Source: Paraburkholderia phenazinium (GTDB taxonomy: Bacteria; Pseudomonadota; Gammaproteobacteria; Burkholderiales; Burkholderiaceae). Taken from it: a DNA stretch of 64,000 bases. The notes beneath the pieces were generated by a model that saw only the letters and a program-made list of their open reading frames with translations, did not search any database and had not been told where the DNA came from. Positions 18,657 through 28,502 of the stretch are shown here, in pieces (the stretch's first letter is position 1; the number at the start of each line of letters is the position of its first letter). A program made the translations under genes and the position numbers. Location: assembly GCF_900142845.1 (NCBI RefSeq), contig NZ_FSRU01000003.1, forward strand, positions 806,001 to 870,000. Reading direction: 5' to 3'.

Positions 18657-19259
18657 TCAGGCTGCCGCGCGTGGCGCCGGCGGTTCCAGATCCTCTGCGT
18701 CGCAAAAGGCCAGCACGTCGTCGACGTACTGCTCGAACTCGCTGATTGCGTGGTCGCTGCCTTCAATCAGCGTGGTGCGGGCGCCCGGATAGTGGGCGAG
18801 CATTTCGCGGTAATCGAGCACTTCGTCGCCGGTGGCCGCCATCAAATAATAGCGTTCGGGCCGCGTGATCGATGCGACCCCAAGTGCCCGCAATTCGTCC
18901 AGATGATGCGGCTCGACGACGATGCTGCCGCCGCCGTGCCAAAGCGGCTGCTCGCCGAGGTACTGACTGAGATCGCGTTGCGGCACGACCGCCGGATTCA
19001 GCAGCACCGCCGACCAGCCGTGCTTTTCAGCCAGATGGGTGGCGAAATAGCCGCCGAGCGAACTGCCCACCACGGTCACCCGCTGCGGCGCTGCCGCCGC
19101 GACCAGCGATTCGGCCAGCACGACGGTCTCGAGCGGCGACACCGGCAGCATCGGGCAGCACCATTCGGCACCGCGGCCCAGCGCGGCCAGGCGCGCCGCC
19201 ATCACGCGCGCCTTGAACGAATTCGGCGAGGAGCGGAAGCCGTGCAGATAGAGGATCAC
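18657..19259 (-). CDS. YqiA/YcfP-family alpha/beta hydrolase (predicted esterase)
   Basis: A 200-residue alpha/beta-hydrolase fold protein of the UPF0227/YqiA type. It opens with ILYLHGFRSSPNSFKA, has the nucleophile elbow GSSLGG with Ser67, the acid region ATGDEVLDY and a catalytic-type His in EGSDHAISEF. The substrate is unknown; members are called esterases on weak biochemical evidence. Its start overlaps the mpl stop by four bases, so it is translationally coupled to mpl. A 130 bp gap separates it from the RNB gene. Confidence 0.85.
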   Translation of the reverse strand: MILYLHGFRSSPNSFKARVMAARLAALGRGAEWCCPMLPVSPLETVVLAESLVAAAAPQRVTVVGSSLGGYFATHLAEKHGWSAVLLNPAVVPQRDLSQYLGEQPLWHGGGSIVVEPHHLDELRALGVASITRPERYYLMAATGDEVLDYREMLAHYPGARTTLIEGSDHAISEFEQYVDDVLAFCDAEDLEPPAPRAAA

Positions 19260-20689
19260 GCCTCGCCCCGTGCGGATGAATGCGGATGCGGATGCGCCTC
19301 ACCCGCCGGTCGCGCCGAGAGCGCATCGAGCAGCTTCTGGTGGACCCCGCCAAAGCCGCCGTTGCTCATCACCAGCACCTGGTCGCCCGGCTGCGCCGCC
19401 GCCGCGACCGCTTTGACGAGCGCGTCGAGATTGTCGAAGGCGTGAGCCTTGTCGCCGAGCGGCGCCAGCGCTTCGCCGAGATCCCAGCCCAGCGCGTCGC
19501 GTCCGGTGGGCGCGCCATAGCCGAACACGAGGTCCGCGTCCGCGAGGCTGGCCGGCAATTGCGCCTTCATCACGCCCAGCTTCATGGTGTTCGAGCGCGG
19601 CTCCAGCACGGCGAGAATCCGCGTACGTTCGCGACCGACCCGCGTGCGCAGACCGGCAACCGTCGTTTCGATGGCGGTGGGATGGTGCGCGAAGTCGTCG
19701 TAGACCGTCACGCCGTCGACGCTGCCGCGCACTTCCATGCGGCGCTTCACATTGCGAAAGCTCGTGAGCGACTGCGCGGCCTGCGCGGGCGGCACGCCGA
19801 CACTGCGCGCCGCGGCGATCGCCGCGATCGCGTTCATGCGGTTGTGCTCGCCCTGCACCTGCCAGTCGACGACACCCACGCGCGCCCCGTTGTGATACAC
19901 CGCAAAGCGCTCGTCGACCGGCACGCCGTCTTCCGCCGGCAGCGCCTGCCAGCCGCCCTGCACGCCGAAGCGCTCCACCTCGCTCCAGCAGCCGCGCGAC
20001 AGCACCCGCTCGAGCGCATCCTCGCGCCCGTTCGTGACGATCCGCCCAATGCCCGGCACGGTGCGGACCAGATGGTGGAACTGCGTCTCGATAGCGGCGA
20101 GATCGGGGAAAATGTCGGCGTGATCGAACTCGAGGTTGTTCAGAAGCGCCGTGCGCGGGCGGTAGTGGACGAACTTCGAGCGCTTGTCGAAGAAGGCCGT
20201 GTCGTACTCGTCCGCTTCGATCACAAAGAAGCTCGAATCGGTCAGCCGCGCCGAAACACCAAAGTTCAGCGGCACGCCGCCGATCAGAAAGCCCGGATTC
20301 AGCCCCGCGTCTTCGAGCAGCCAGGTGAGCATCGAACTGGTGGTGGTCTTGCCGTGCGTGCCGGCCACCGCCAGCACCCACTTGCCGTTCAGCACATGCT
20401 CGCCGAGCCATTGCGGACCGGACACATACGGCAGTCCGCGGTCCAGGATCGCTTCCATCAGAGGATTGCCGCGCGACACCACATTGCCGATCACAAACAG
20501 ATCGGGGTTCAGATCGAGCTGCTCCGCGCCGTAACCCTCTATAAGACGAATGCCTTGTGCCTCGAGCTGCGTGCTCATGGGCGGATAGACGCCGGCGTCG
20601 CAGCCGGTGACCGTGTGCCCGGCCCCGCGCGCGAGGACCGCGAGACCGCCCATGAACGTGCCGCAGATGCCGAGGATGTGAATATGCAT
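19256..20689 (-). CDS. mpl: UDP-N-acetylmuramate:L-alanyl-gamma-D-glutamyl-meso-diaminopimelate ligase
   Basis: Mpl reattaches recovered murein tripeptide to UDP-MurNAc in peptidoglycan recycling. The 477-residue Mur ligase begins with the Rossmann segment MHIHILGICGTFMGGLA and has the ATP P-loop VAGTHGKTTTSSM. It continues with the acidic VIEADEYDTAFFDKRSKF block, GEHNRMNA, DDFAHHPTAI and a C-terminal LEPRSN, all typical of Mpl rather than MurC. The frame is open 59 codons upstream; the ATG at 20689 matches the family N-terminus. The ampD gene elsewhere in this window acts in the same recycling route. Confidence 0.94.
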   Translation of the reverse strand: MHIHILGICGTFMGGLAVLARGAGHTVTGCDAGVYPPMSTQLEAQGIRLIEGYGAEQLDLNPDLFVIGNVVSRGNPLMEAILDRGLPYVSGPQWLGEHVLNGKWVLAVAGTHGKTTTSSMLTWLLEDAGLNPGFLIGGVPLNFGVSARLTDSSFFVIEADEYDTAFFDKRSKFVHYRPRTALLNNLEFDHADIFPDLAAIETQFHHLVRTVPGIGRIVTNGREDALERVLSRGCWSEVERFGVQGGWQALPAEDGVPVDERFAVYHNGARVGVVDWQVQGEHNRMNAIAAIAAARSVGVPPAQAAQSLTSFRNVKRRMEVRGSVDGVTVYDDFAHHPTAIETTVAGLRTRVGRERTRILAVLEPRSNTMKLGVMKAQLPASLADADLVFGYGAPTGRDALGWDLGEALAPLGDKAHAFDNLDALVKAVAAAAQPGDQVLVMSNGGFGGVHQKLLDALSARPAGEAHPHPHSSARGEA

Positions 20690-20885
20690 AAGCCTGTGGT
20701 GCCGCGCGGGCGTACTTTTTGCGTAGGAGGAAGTGCGCGGGAGGGGCCGAAAAGGTCCGTCCGCAAAGGACGCTATTGTAACCGACGCCCCTTCGATCGC
20801 CCTACGCCGAGGCCCTGTGCCGCAGCCCGCCGGGACCCTGGGAGGCCTCAAAAGGCCCGCCTTCATTCTCTAGTATGATTGTGAG

Positions 20886-21539
20886 ATGGTTCGCAAATCA
20901 CATTTCGATCCGCAGCGGGTGCGCGAGGAAATCGCCATCGCCGCTGCGCGGATGATCGCCGAGGACGGTCTGGACTACTCGACGGCCAAGCGCAAAGCTG
21001 CGCGGCAAGTCGTCGGGGAAACCCGCGTGGCCGGCGAATGGCTGCCGGATAACGACCAGATCGAGGAAGAAATCCGCGAGTACCAGTCGCTCTTCCAGGG
21101 CGACAGCCAGCCGGTCGTCCTGCGCCGCCTGCGCGGCGTCGCGCTCGACTGGATGCAGCGGCTCGCCCCGTTCAACCCGTATCTGACCGGCGCAGTACTG
21201 AACGGCACGGCGGGCGATCATTCGGACGTGTATCTGCAGGCTTTCTGCGACAACCCGAAAGACGTCGCCATCTACTTCCTCAATGCCAACGTGCAATACG
21301 ACGTGTCGGAGACCCGTCACTTTGCAGGCCGCGGCTATGTGGAGACGCTGAGTTTCCTGTGGCGCCCGGAGCGCGAGGCGCAAGGCGCCGATCCGGTCGG
21401 CATCCACGTCGCGCTGTACGGCACCGACGACTTGCGTGGCGCCGTGCGCGCCGACGCCCGCGGCCGCCATGCGCGGGCAAGCGCGCAAGCTGTGCAGGCG
21501 TTGCTCGACGAGAGCCGCGTGCCCACTCCCAACAATTGA
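20886..21539 (+). CDS. Conserved protein with a nucleotidyltransferase-like motif
   Basis: A 217-residue soluble protein I cannot name with confidence. The N-terminal 75 residues are rich in charged helices (VREEIAIAAARMIAEDG, YSTAKRKAAR). From about residue 95 the segment GTAGDHSDVYLQAF and the following DVAIYFL resemble the helical-turn and acidic strand of minimal nucleotidyltransferase folds. The C-terminal half also has strand-like segments (VGIHVALYG). It diverges from mpl across 196 bp and is followed after 10 bp by the TlpA-like gene, so the two may be cotranscribed. The enzymatic idea is only a motif-level inference. Confidence 0.7.
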   Translation: MVRKSHFDPQRVREEIAIAAARMIAEDGLDYSTAKRKAARQVVGETRVAGEWLPDNDQIEEEIREYQSLFQGDSQPVVLRRLRGVALDWMQRLAPFNPYLTGAVLNGTAGDHSDVYLQAFCDNPKDVAIYFLNANVQYDVSETRHFAGRGYVETLSFLWRPEREAQGADPVGIHVALYGTDDLRGAVRADARGRHARASAQAVQALLDESRVPTPNN

Positions 21540-21549
21540 TCGGACAACA

Positions 21550-22101
21550 ATGAAGAGCAAGCGGATTCTGGCCAGTGGGTTCGTCGCGATTCTGGCAGCC
21601 GGCGTCGGCATCTTCGCCGGACGCGGCCTGCTGAACGCAAGCGGCGTCGATGTCGCGCAAGCCGCGCAACCGCAGCCGCAAGGCGCCGTCGCGCAGTTGT
21701 GGGCCGCCCCCGTCACCAATGCCGACGGCAAGCCGCAGTCGCTCGCGCTGCTTAAAGGGCACCCGGTGGTGATCAATTTCTGGGCGTCCTGGTGCGGACC
21801 GTGCGTCGAGGAAATGCCGTCGCTCGCGCAGCTGCATCGCGAATACGCGAAGAAAGGCATCGAGTTCGTCGGACTTGGCGTCGATTCGGACAAGAACGTG
21901 AAGGCCTTCCTGCAAAAAGTGCCGGTCGACTACCCGGTCTACGTGATCGGTTTTGGCGGCGCGGACCTCGCCCGCGCGTTCGGCAATAATGCGGGCGGCC
22001 TGCCGTTTACCGTCGTCATCGACGCAAAAGGCAACGTTCGGTCGACAAAATTAGGGCAAATCCAGCCGAAAGAGCTGAAACAGACGCTCGACGCCCTGTA
22101 A
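21550..22101 (+). CDS. TlpA-like periplasmic thioredoxin-fold protein
   Basis: A 183-residue thioredoxin-fold protein with an N-terminal membrane anchor (about residues 6-28) facing the periplasm. The redox motif is WASWCGPCVEEMP with Cys82 and Cys85, and the cis-Pro region is GGLPFTVVIDAKG. This is the TlpA/ResA pattern of proteins that keep periplasmic thiols reduced, for example in cytochrome c maturation. The partner protein is unknown. The ATG at 21550 gives a clear Lys-Arg-rich anchor start; the open frame upstream overlaps the previous gene and is not used. Confidence 0.87.
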   Translation: MKSKRILASGFVAILAAGVGIFAGRGLLNASGVDVAQAAQPQPQGAVAQLWAAPVTNADGKPQSLALLKGHPVVINFWASWCGPCVEEMPSLAQLHREYAKKGIEFVGLGVDSDKNVKAFLQKVPVDYPVYVIGFGGADLARAFGNNAGGLPFTVVIDAKGNVRSTKLGQIQPKELKQTLDAL

Positions 22102-22295
22102 ACTTAACATTCGCCTAAGCTTTAATTGTGGTCGGAACGGGCCGGATTGCGCGCAAATTGCCTAAAATTGCGAGAAGATGCGCATCCGGCAAGTTCGCCG
22201 AAAGCCGCCGGAATCAATCCTGCTGCGCGGGAAACTAGACAAGTTTCTCTAATCAGCGCTAAAGTGCGCCCAATTCCACGGAAATAGAAGCGACC

Positions 22296-22751
22296 ATGAC
22301 GCGACTGCTGGTACTGCACGGCCCCAACCTCAATCTTCTCGGCACCCGGGAACCTGAGGTCTACGGTCGCGTGACGCTGCCGCAGATCGATCAGGCGCTG
22401 GCCGACCGCGCAGCGGACGCCGGCGTCGAGCTCGCGTCGTTCCAGAGCAACCACGAGGGGGCGCTGGTCGATCGCATCCAGTCCGCACGGCTAGAGAAAA
22501 CCGATTTCATTCTGATCAATCCCGCGGCGTACACGCACACCAGCGTGGCGGTCCGGGACGCACTGGCGGGGGTCGGCATCCCGTTCGTCGAGATTCATCT
22601 GTCGAACGTGCATCGTCGCGAACCGTTCCGGCATCACTCGTATTTCTCCGACCAGGCAGAGGGCGTCATTTGCGGCCTCGGCTGGAAGGGATATCTTTAC
22701 GCACTCGAATTCGCGCTCGACCGGCTCGCCGCCGGCTCGCAACGCGGCTGA
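22296..22751 (+). CDS. aroQ: 3-Dehydroquinate dehydratase, type II
   Basis: AroQ dehydrates 3-dehydroquinate to 3-dehydroshikimate in the shikimate pathway. The 151-residue length and motifs are those of the dodecameric type II enzyme: [20 protein letters not shown] with the catalytic Tyr near residue 23, [25 protein letters not shown] and IEIHLSN-like [18 protein letters not shown] with the catalytic His. It is followed by accB, a common gammaproteobacterial and betaproteobacterial order. A 194 bp upstream gap with AT-rich stretches probably holds the promoter of the aroQ-acc-prmA group. Confidence 0.95.
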   Translation: MTRLLVLHGPNLNLLGTREPEVYGRVTLPQIDQALADRAADAGVELASFQSNHEGALVDRIQSARLEKTDFILINPAAYTHTSVAVRDALAGVGIPFVEIHLSNVHRREPFRHHSYFSDQAEGVICGLGWKGYLYALEFALDRLAAGSQRG

Positions 22752-22820
22752 TTCCAACACACCTATTCTGGGCCGGCAGGCAGCGCCGCCGGCACTTCAC
22801 GCATTGAAAGGGGATGCCCA

Positions 22821-23288
22821 ATGGATCTACGTAAACTGAAGACTCTGATCGACCTCGTCTCCGAGTCCGGTATTTCGGAACTGGAAGTCACCGAAGGCGA
22901 AGGCAAGGTCCGCATCGTCAAGAATGCGCCGCCGGTTTACGTCCAGCCGTCCGCGTCCTACGCTCCGCAGTACGCCGCACCGGCGCCGGTTGCGGGTGCG
23001 CCCGCAGAAGCCCCGGCCGCCGCGCCGGCAACGCCTGCCGCGGTGGCGCCGCAAGGTCACGTGGTGACCTCGCCGATGGTCGGCACGTTCTATCGTGCGC
23101 CGTCGCCGGGCGCCGAGCCGTTCGTCCAGGTGGGCGACACGGTCAAGGAAGGCCAGACGATCTGCATCATCGAAGCGATGAAGCTGCTCAACGAAATCGA
23201 GTCGGACAAGTCCGGCGTGGTCAAGGAAATCCTCGTCGACAACGGGCAGGCCGTCGAATACGGCCAGCCGCTGTTCGTGGTCGGCTAA
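22821..23288 (+). CDS. accB: Biotin carboxyl carrier protein of acetyl-CoA carboxylase
   Basis: AccB carries the biotin that is carboxylated by AccC and passed to acetyl-CoA, the first committed step of fatty acid synthesis. The 155-residue protein has a conserved N-terminal [18 protein letters not shown] segment, a flexible Ala/Pro-rich linker at about residues 40-78, and a C-terminal biotinyl domain with the EAMKLLN motif. Lys121 is the predicted biotinylation site. GAAAGGGG-type sequence lies ahead of the start. It is followed by accC in an operon. Confidence 0.96.
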   Translation: MDLRKLKTLIDLVSESGISELEVTEGEGKVRIVKNAPPVYVQPSASYAPQYAAPAPVAGAPAEAPAAAPATPAAVAPQGHVVTSPMVGTFYRAPSPGAEPFVQVGDTVKEGQTICIIEAMKLLNEIESDKSGVVKEILVDNGQAVEYGQPLFVVG

Positions 23289-23395
23289 CGCGGCACGCTT
23301 TGCGTTTGCCGTCCGCGCACCTGTTGGATTGGGGTGCGCGACCGATCCTCTGAGGCGGCCGTCCGCGGCGCCCATTGATGAGTCGAAAATCCGCT

Positions 23396-24763
23396 ATGTT
23401 TGAAAAAATTCTTATTGCCAATCGCGGCGAGATCGCGCTCCGTATCCAGCGCGCGTGCCGTGAGCTCGGCGTCAAGACGGTCGTCGTCTATTCCGAAGCC
23501 GACAAGGAAGCCAAGTATGTGAAGCTCGCCGACGAGGCCGTCTGTATCGGCCCGGCGCCTTCCAACCTGAGCTACCTGAACATGCCCGCGCTGATCAGCG
23601 CGGCGGAAGTCACCGACGCCGAAGCGATTCACCCCGGCTACGGTTTCCTCTCCGAGAACGCGGACTTCGCCGAACGCGTCGAGCAGTCCGGCTTCACCTT
23701 CATCGGCCCGCGCCCGGAAACGATCCGGATGATGGGCGATAAGGTGACCGCCAAGCAGACCATGATCAAGACCGGCGTGCCGTGCGTGCCGGGTTCTGAA
23801 GGCGCGTTGCCCGACGATCCGAAAGAGATCGTGAAAATTGCCCGCCAGGTCGGCTATCCAGTCATCATCAAGGCCGCCGGCGGCGGCGGTGGCCGCGGCA
23901 TGCGCGTGGTCCACACGGAAGCGGCGCTCGTCAACGCGGTCAACATGACGCGCGAAGAAGCCGGCCGTGCCTTCGGCAACCCGCAGGTCTACATGGAGAA
24001 ATTCCTGGAGAACCCGCGGCACATCGAAATCCAGATTCTGGCCGACTCGTTCCGCAACGCAATCTGGCTGGGCGAGCGCGACTGCTCGATGCAGCGCCGT
24101 CACCAGAAGGTGATCGAAGAGGCGCCGGCGCCGGGTATTGCACGCCGCCTGATCGACCGCATCGGCGACCGTTGCGCGGACGCCTGCAAGAAGATGGGCT
24201 ATCTTGGCGCGGGTACGTTCGAGTTCCTGTACGAAAACGGCGAGTTCTACTTCATCGAAATGAACACGCGCGTGCAGGTCGAACATCCGGTGACCGAACT
24301 GATTACCGGCGTCGACATCGTGCAGGAACAGATCCGCATCGCGGCCGGCGAAAAGCTCGCCTTCCGCCAGCGCGACATCGTGTTCAAGGGTCACGCCATC
24401 GAATGCCGGATCAACGCTGAAGATCCGTTCAAGTTCACTCCGTCGCCGGGACGCCTGACGTCGTGGCATATGCCGGGCGGCCCTGGCATCCGCGTCGATT
24501 CGCATGCGTACAACGGCTATTTCGTCCCGCCGAACTACGATTCGATGATCGGCAAGCTGATCGCTTACGGCGCAACCCGCGAGCAGGCCATCAAGCGGAT
24601 GCGCATCGCGCTGTCGGAAATGGTGGTGGAAGGCATTCAGACCAACATCCCGCTGCACCGCGAGCTGATGCTCGACGCGAAGTTCGTCGAGGGCGGCACC
24701 AGCATTCACTACCTCGAAAACCGGCTGGCCGCGAAGCAGCAGGCCGCACCGGAAGAAGCGTAA
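23396..24763 (+). CDS. accC: Biotin carboxylase subunit of acetyl-CoA carboxylase
   Basis: AccC carboxylates the biotin on AccB using ATP and bicarbonate. The 455-residue protein has the full ATP-grasp layout: [17 protein letters not shown] at the N-terminus, [17 protein letters not shown], the glycine-rich [13 protein letters not shown] loop, [30 protein letters not shown] and [12 protein letters not shown] (motifs quoted in part). The frame is open seven codons upstream with two more ATGs, but the family starts at MFEKI, so 23396 is used. It lies 107 bp after accB and four bases before prmA. Confidence 0.96.
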   Translation: MFEKILIANRGEIALRIQRACRELGVKTVVVYSEADKEAKYVKLADEAVCIGPAPSNLSYLNMPALISAAEVTDAEAIHPGYGFLSENADFAERVEQSGFTFIGPRPETIRMMGDKVTAKQTMIKTGVPCVPGSEGALPDDPKEIVKIARQVGYPVIIKAAGGGGGRGMRVVHTEAALVNAVNMTREEAGRAFGNPQVYMEKFLENPRHIEIQILADSFRNAIWLGERDCSMQRRHQKVIEEAPAPGIARRLIDRIGDRCADACKKMGYLGAGTFEFLYENGEFYFIEMNTRVQVEHPVTELITGVDIVQEQIRIAAGEKLAFRQRDIVFKGHAIECRINAEDPFKFTPSPGRLTSWHMPGGPGIRVDSHAYNGYFVPPNYDSMIGKLIAYGATREQAIKRMRIALSEMVVEGIQTNIPLHRELMLDAKFVEGGTSIHYLENRLAAKQQAAPEEA

Positions 24764-24766
24764 GCC

Positions 24767-25669
24767 ATGAGTTACCGGGAACTGATCGTCGAGCTGGCTC
24801 GCGAGCACGCGGAGGAGTTGTCCGACGCGCTGCTCGAGCTGGGCGCCTTGTCCGTGTCGGTGGAGGATGCTGACGCCGATACGCCCGACGAGCAGCCGCT
24901 CTTCGGCGAACCCGGTCTCACGCCCGACCGCACGGCCTGGCAACGCTCGCGCGTGATCGCGCTGCTGGCGCCGGAGCACGACCCTGCTGTCCTGCTGACG
25001 GCGGCCGCGAACGAACTGGGCTTGAATCCTGCGCCCACGTTCAGCACGCGCGTCGTCGAAGAACAGGACTGGGTGCGGCTCACGCAATCGCAGTTCGATC
25101 CGATTCCGATCGGCGAGCGCATCTGGGTCGTGCCGTCCTGGCACGATGCGCCGGACCCTGACGCCCTGGTGCTGGAGCTGGACCCGGGGCTCGCCTTCGG
25201 CACCGGCAGCCATCCCACCACGCGCCTGTGCATGGAGTGGCTGGAACAGTCGGTTGCGGCGAACCAGTCGGTGCTCGACTACGGTTGCGGCTCCGGCATC
25301 CTCGCGATCCTCGCGAAGAAGTGCGGCGCGAACCCCGTCTACGGGATCGACATCGATCCGCAAGCGGTCGAATCGGCTCGCCATAACAGCGAGCGCAACC
25401 GGGCCGAGGTCACCTATGGCCTGCCCGAAGACTGCCCGGCCGGCGAGTTCGATATCGTCGTCGCCAACATTCTGTCCAATCCGCTCAAGCTGATGGCGTC
25501 GATGCTGTCGTCCAAGGTCAAGCCGGGCGGACGGCTTGCGCTGTCGGGCATCCTCGCCCGCCAGGCCGACGAAGTGGCGCGGGTTTATCAACAGTGGATC
25601 GACATCGCCGTATGGCGTGAACACGAAGGTTGGGTATGCCTGACGGGAACGCGTCGGGAAAGCCATTAG
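24767..25669 (+). CDS. prmA: Ribosomal protein L11 methyltransferase
   Basis: PrmA trimethylates ribosomal protein L11 using S-adenosylmethionine. The 300-residue protein has an N-terminal substrate-recognition domain (about residues 1-60) and a class I methyltransferase domain: [17 protein letters not shown], the SAM-binding [23 protein letters not shown] and [11 protein letters not shown] with the NxxxxPL-type active-site motif. It starts three bases after the accC stop and is almost certainly cotranscribed with accB and accC, as in other proteobacteria. Confidence 0.95.
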   Translation: MSYRELIVELAREHAEELSDALLELGALSVSVEDADADTPDEQPLFGEPGLTPDRTAWQRSRVIALLAPEHDPAVLLTAAANELGLNPAPTFSTRVVEEQDWVRLTQSQFDPIPIGERIWVVPSWHDAPDPDALVLELDPGLAFGTGSHPTTRLCMEWLEQSVAANQSVLDYGCGSGILAILAKKCGANPVYGIDIDPQAVESARHNSERNRAEVTYGLPEDCPAGEFDIVVANILSNPLKLMASMLSSKVKPGGRLALSGILARQADEVARVYQQWIDIAVWREHEGWVCLTGTRRESH

Positions 25670-25717
25670 AATAAGACGTATTGTCCAACTAACGGCCCTG
25701 CGGCCAATCGGCTCAAT

Positions 25718-26842
25718 ATGCTCCTGGCGACGCGCTGTCCTTTCTGCGAAACGGTCTTCCGGCTCGATCCGGCGCAGCTCGCGCTGCGCCGTGGCCTGGT
25801 GCGCTGCGGGCATTGCCAGGAAGTCTTCGACGCCTCGAGCAGTCTGTACGAAACCGCCGAGGGCGCCGACTTCGCCACAGCCGCCCCCGTTTCCCCCGCA
25901 GCCGTCGCCGCGCTGATCGCGGGCACGCATGCCACGCCGAAGATGCCGGATTTCAGCGCCGAGGCGTGGAATCCGTGGGCGCCGGCGCCCGACGCCGCCA
26001 TCGACAACCGGCTGCTGCACAACGCCACCAATCTGCCGCTCGCGCCGGTTGCCGCGAGCGTCGCCGTCACGCCGCGGCACGCCGACGAACCCGAATTGCC
26101 GACGGCCAGCATCGAAGACCACGCCGCGCATCGCGAACCGGTTTTTGCGGCAGAGCCGGAGCCGGAACCAGAACCGGAGCCGCTCGAAGACGAACCGGCG
26201 CTGCAAGACGCACAAGCCGCAGCGGCGACCTTGCGCAGTGCCCCGGACCACGAACCGCATTTCGGCACGGCAGCCGCAGCGACACCCTTCGCCGTCAATC
26301 CGCCCGAAGACGAAGCCGATCCGTTCCCGGTGGTCCGCGAAACCCGCGCGGCCCCGCCGCGCCGCCTCGGCTGGCGCATCGTCGGCGTGCTGGTCGCGCT
26401 CATTCTGCTGGTCGGCCTGCTCGCCCAGCTCGCCTGGTGGCAGCGCGAGACCATCATGGTGGACTGGCCGCAGTCGCAAACGCTCTATGCGCAGGCCTGT
26501 GCGCAGATCGGCTGCAGCGTCATGCCGCCGCACGACATCGACGGTCTGCAGGTCGAACCGTCCGACCTGCGGCAGATCGACGGCCCGCACAAACTCGAAC
26601 TGAAGATGCCGCTGCGCAACCGCTATAACGTCGCGCTAGCGTATCCGGCCATCGAACTCACGCTGCTCGACGACCAGAACAATGTCGCCGTACGCCGCGT
26701 GCTGTGGCCGCAGGACTACGTCAAACCCGGCACGCCGATCGCAGCGGGTCTCGCGGCGCGCACGACGGAGACCATGATCGTGCATCTCGACACCGGCAAC
26801 GCAGTCGCCTCGAATTTCCGCGTACAGATTTTTTATCCCTGA
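25718..26842 (+). CDS. Zinc-ribbon and DUF3426 membrane protein
   Basis: A 374-residue protein with an N-terminal MJ0042-type zinc ribbon (CPFC at residues 7-10 and CGHC at about 30-33). A long acidic Ala/Pro-rich low-complexity region spans about 50-205, one transmembrane segment lies near 225-245 (VGVLVALILLVGLLAQLAWW) and a DUF3426 domain forms the C-terminal 125 residues. Function is unknown. The layout suggests a cytoplasmic metal-binding finger linked to a periplasmic domain. It follows prmA by 48 bp, a position I recall as conserved in betaproteobacteria. Confidence 0.85.
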   Translation: MLLATRCPFCETVFRLDPAQLALRRGLVRCGHCQEVFDASSSLYETAEGADFATAAPVSPAAVAALIAGTHATPKMPDFSAEAWNPWAPAPDAAIDNRLLHNATNLPLAPVAASVAVTPRHADEPELPTASIEDHAAHREPVFAAEPEPEPEPEPLEDEPALQDAQAAAATLRSAPDHEPHFGTAAAATPFAVNPPEDEADPFPVVRETRAAPPRRLGWRIVGVLVALILLVGLLAQLAWWQRETIMVDWPQSQTLYAQACAQIGCSVMPPHDIDGLQVEPSDLRQIDGPHKLELKMPLRNRYNVALAYPAIELTLLDDQNNVAVRRVLWPQDYVKPGTPIAAGLAARTTETMIVHLDTGNAVASNFRVQIFYP

Positions 26843-26923
26843 ACACAAGCTGCAGCTTTTTGCGCGCCCATGGCACCTCGGGCGCGTTCACCGTCAATCC
26901 CTGACACATTTTCGGAGCACAAC

Positions 26924-27424
26924 ATGAGTCAAGTCACGCTGGGTGGCAACCCGATCGAAGTAGCCGGCACGTTCCCGACCGTGGGCCAGAAGGCAGCCGC
27001 GTTTTCGCTGGTCGGCAAGGATCTCAAGCCGGTCACGCTCGCCGACTTCGCCGGCAAGCGCAAAGTGCTGAACATCGTGCCGAGCCTCGACACCCCGACC
27101 TGCGCCACCTCGACCCGCAAGTTCAACGAAGCGGCCGGCAAGCTGTCGAACACCGCGGTGATCGTAGTCTCGGGCGACCTGCCGTTCGCGGCCTCGCGCT
27201 TCTGCACCACCGAAGGCATTGAAAACGTCCTGACCGCTTCGACCTTCCGCGGCCATGAGTTCGCCCAGGCCTACGGCGTGGACGTCACGAGCGGCCCGCT
27301 GACGGGCCTGACGGCACGTGCCGTGGTCGTCATCGACGAAAACGACAAGGTGGTTCACGCCGAACTCGTCGGCGAAATCAAGAACGAGCCGAACTACGAC
27401 GCAGCGCTTGCCGCGCTGAAGTAA
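26924..27424 (+). CDS. tpx: Thiol peroxidase
   Basis: Tpx is an atypical two-cysteine peroxiredoxin that reduces hydroperoxides, probably in the periplasm or cytosol, with thioredoxin as reductant. The 166-residue protein carries the peroxidatic Cys60 in [14 protein letters not shown] and the resolving Cys94 in SRFCTTEGI, the same spacing as in E. coli Tpx. The ATG at 26924 has CGGAG seven bases ahead; the open frame upstream is not part of the family. A strong hairpin terminator follows the gene. Confidence 0.95.
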   Translation: MSQVTLGGNPIEVAGTFPTVGQKAAAFSLVGKDLKPVTLADFAGKRKVLNIVPSLDTPTCATSTRKFNEAAGKLSNTAVIVVSGDLPFAASRFCTTEGIENVLTASTFRGHEFAQAYGVDVTSGPLTGLTARAVVVIDENDKVVHAELVGEIKNEPNYDAALAALK

Positions 27425-27443
27425 GCAACCCGCGTCCGTCATT

Positions 27444-27470
27444 GCGCCGCGCCGTGTGCGCGGCGCTTTT
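27444..27470 (+). terminator. Rho-independent terminator after tpx
   Basis: A perfect 9 bp stem (GCGCCGCGC at 27444-27452 and its complement at 27458-27466) with a 5-base loop is followed by four T residues. The T run is short, but the stem is very stable and sits just past the tpx stop. Confidence 0.7.
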
Positions 27471-27535
27471 ACGTCGTCCGGTGCTTTACCTTTGTTAAGT
27501 TCTTATCCACTCGGATTTCTACAGGACCACTCATC

Positions 27536-28474
27536 TTGGCTACGCTGATTTGCGGCTCGCTCGCCTACGACAACATCATGACCTTTGAGGGCCGCTTTCG
27601 GGAGCACATCCTGCCCGAGCAGGTCCATATCCTCAACGTGAGCTTTCTTGTGCCGACGATGCGCCGCGAGTTCGGCGGCTGCGCGGGCAACATGGGCTAC
27701 TCGCTGCACCTGCTCGGCGGCGACGCGCGCATCATGGGCGCGCTCGGCGCGGTCGACGCGCAGCTCTATCTGGACCGCTTCGACCAGCTCGGCATCTCGC
27801 GCGAGCACGTCCTCGTGCTGGCGGACACCTACTCCGCGCAGGCGATGATCACCACGGATCTGGAAAACAACCAGATCACCGCCTTCCACCCCGGCGCGAT
27901 GATGCAGGCACACCTGAACCACGCAGACGAGGCGAAAGACATCACGCTCGCCATCGTGGGACCGGACGGCTACGACGCCATGACGCAGCACTCCGAACGA
28001 CTTGCCGCCGCCGGCGTGCCGTTCGTCTTCGATCCGGGCCAGGGTCTGCCGCTGTTCGACGGCGCGACGCTGCGCCGCATGATTGAACTTGCCACTTACG
28101 TAGCTGTCAACGATTACGAAGCCAAACTGGTGAGCGACAAGACCGGCTGGTCCATCGAAGAAATCGCGAGCCGCGTTGATGCACTGATCATTACGCTCGG
28201 CGAGCATGGGGCGCAAATCCACCATGCAGGCGGCATGGAAACCATCCCCGCCGTCACCGCCAGGCAGGTGCTCGACCCCACCGGTTGCGGCGACGCCTTC
28301 CGCGGCGGCCTGCTCTACGGCATCGAGAAGCAGCTTGGCTGGGCTACCACCGGCCGCCTCGCGAGCCTGATGGGCGCGCTCAAGATCGAACATCAGGGGC
28401 CGCAAAACTACGCGCCCACCCGGGCGGAGATCAACGAACGGTTCAAGCAGGCGTTTGGATACGACCTGTCGTAA
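27536..28474 (+). CDS. PfkB-family carbohydrate/nucleoside kinase
   Basis: A ribokinase-fold kinase of 312 residues. It has the N-terminal ICGSLAYDNIM substrate motif, the GGCAGNMGYSLHLLG glycine motif near residue 44, and the C-terminal signature DPTGCGDAFRGGLLYG with the catalytic Asp. Betaproteobacterial homologues are often annotated as adenosine kinase or ribokinase-like sugar kinase; the substrate cannot be fixed here. The start is a TTG at 27536, supported by an AGGA about 9 bases upstream and by conservation beginning at ATLICGSLAYD. It is followed by the lipoprotein gene after 28 bp. Confidence 0.85.
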   Translation: MATLICGSLAYDNIMTFEGRFREHILPEQVHILNVSFLVPTMRREFGGCAGNMGYSLHLLGGDARIMGALGAVDAQLYLDRFDQLGISREHVLVLADTYSAQAMITTDLENNQITAFHPGAMMQAHLNHADEAKDITLAIVGPDGYDAMTQHSERLAAAGVPFVFDPGQGLPLFDGATLRRMIELATYVAVNDYEAKLVSDKTGWSIEEIASRVDALIITLGEHGAQIHHAGGMETIPAVTARQVLDPTGCGDAFRGGLLYGIEKQLGWATTGRLASLMGALKIEHQGPQNYAPTRAEINERFKQAFGYDLS

Positions 28475-28502
28475 TGCCGTAGCGCTAATTTGGAGTGAGG
28501 GA

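Noticed and set aside
23285..26590. A 1101-codon minus-strand frame opposite accB, accC, prmA and the zinc-ribbon gene
   Set aside because: It is the codon shadow of high-GC genes on the plus strand; it has no family motifs and an Arg/His/Asp-biased composition typical of such shadows.
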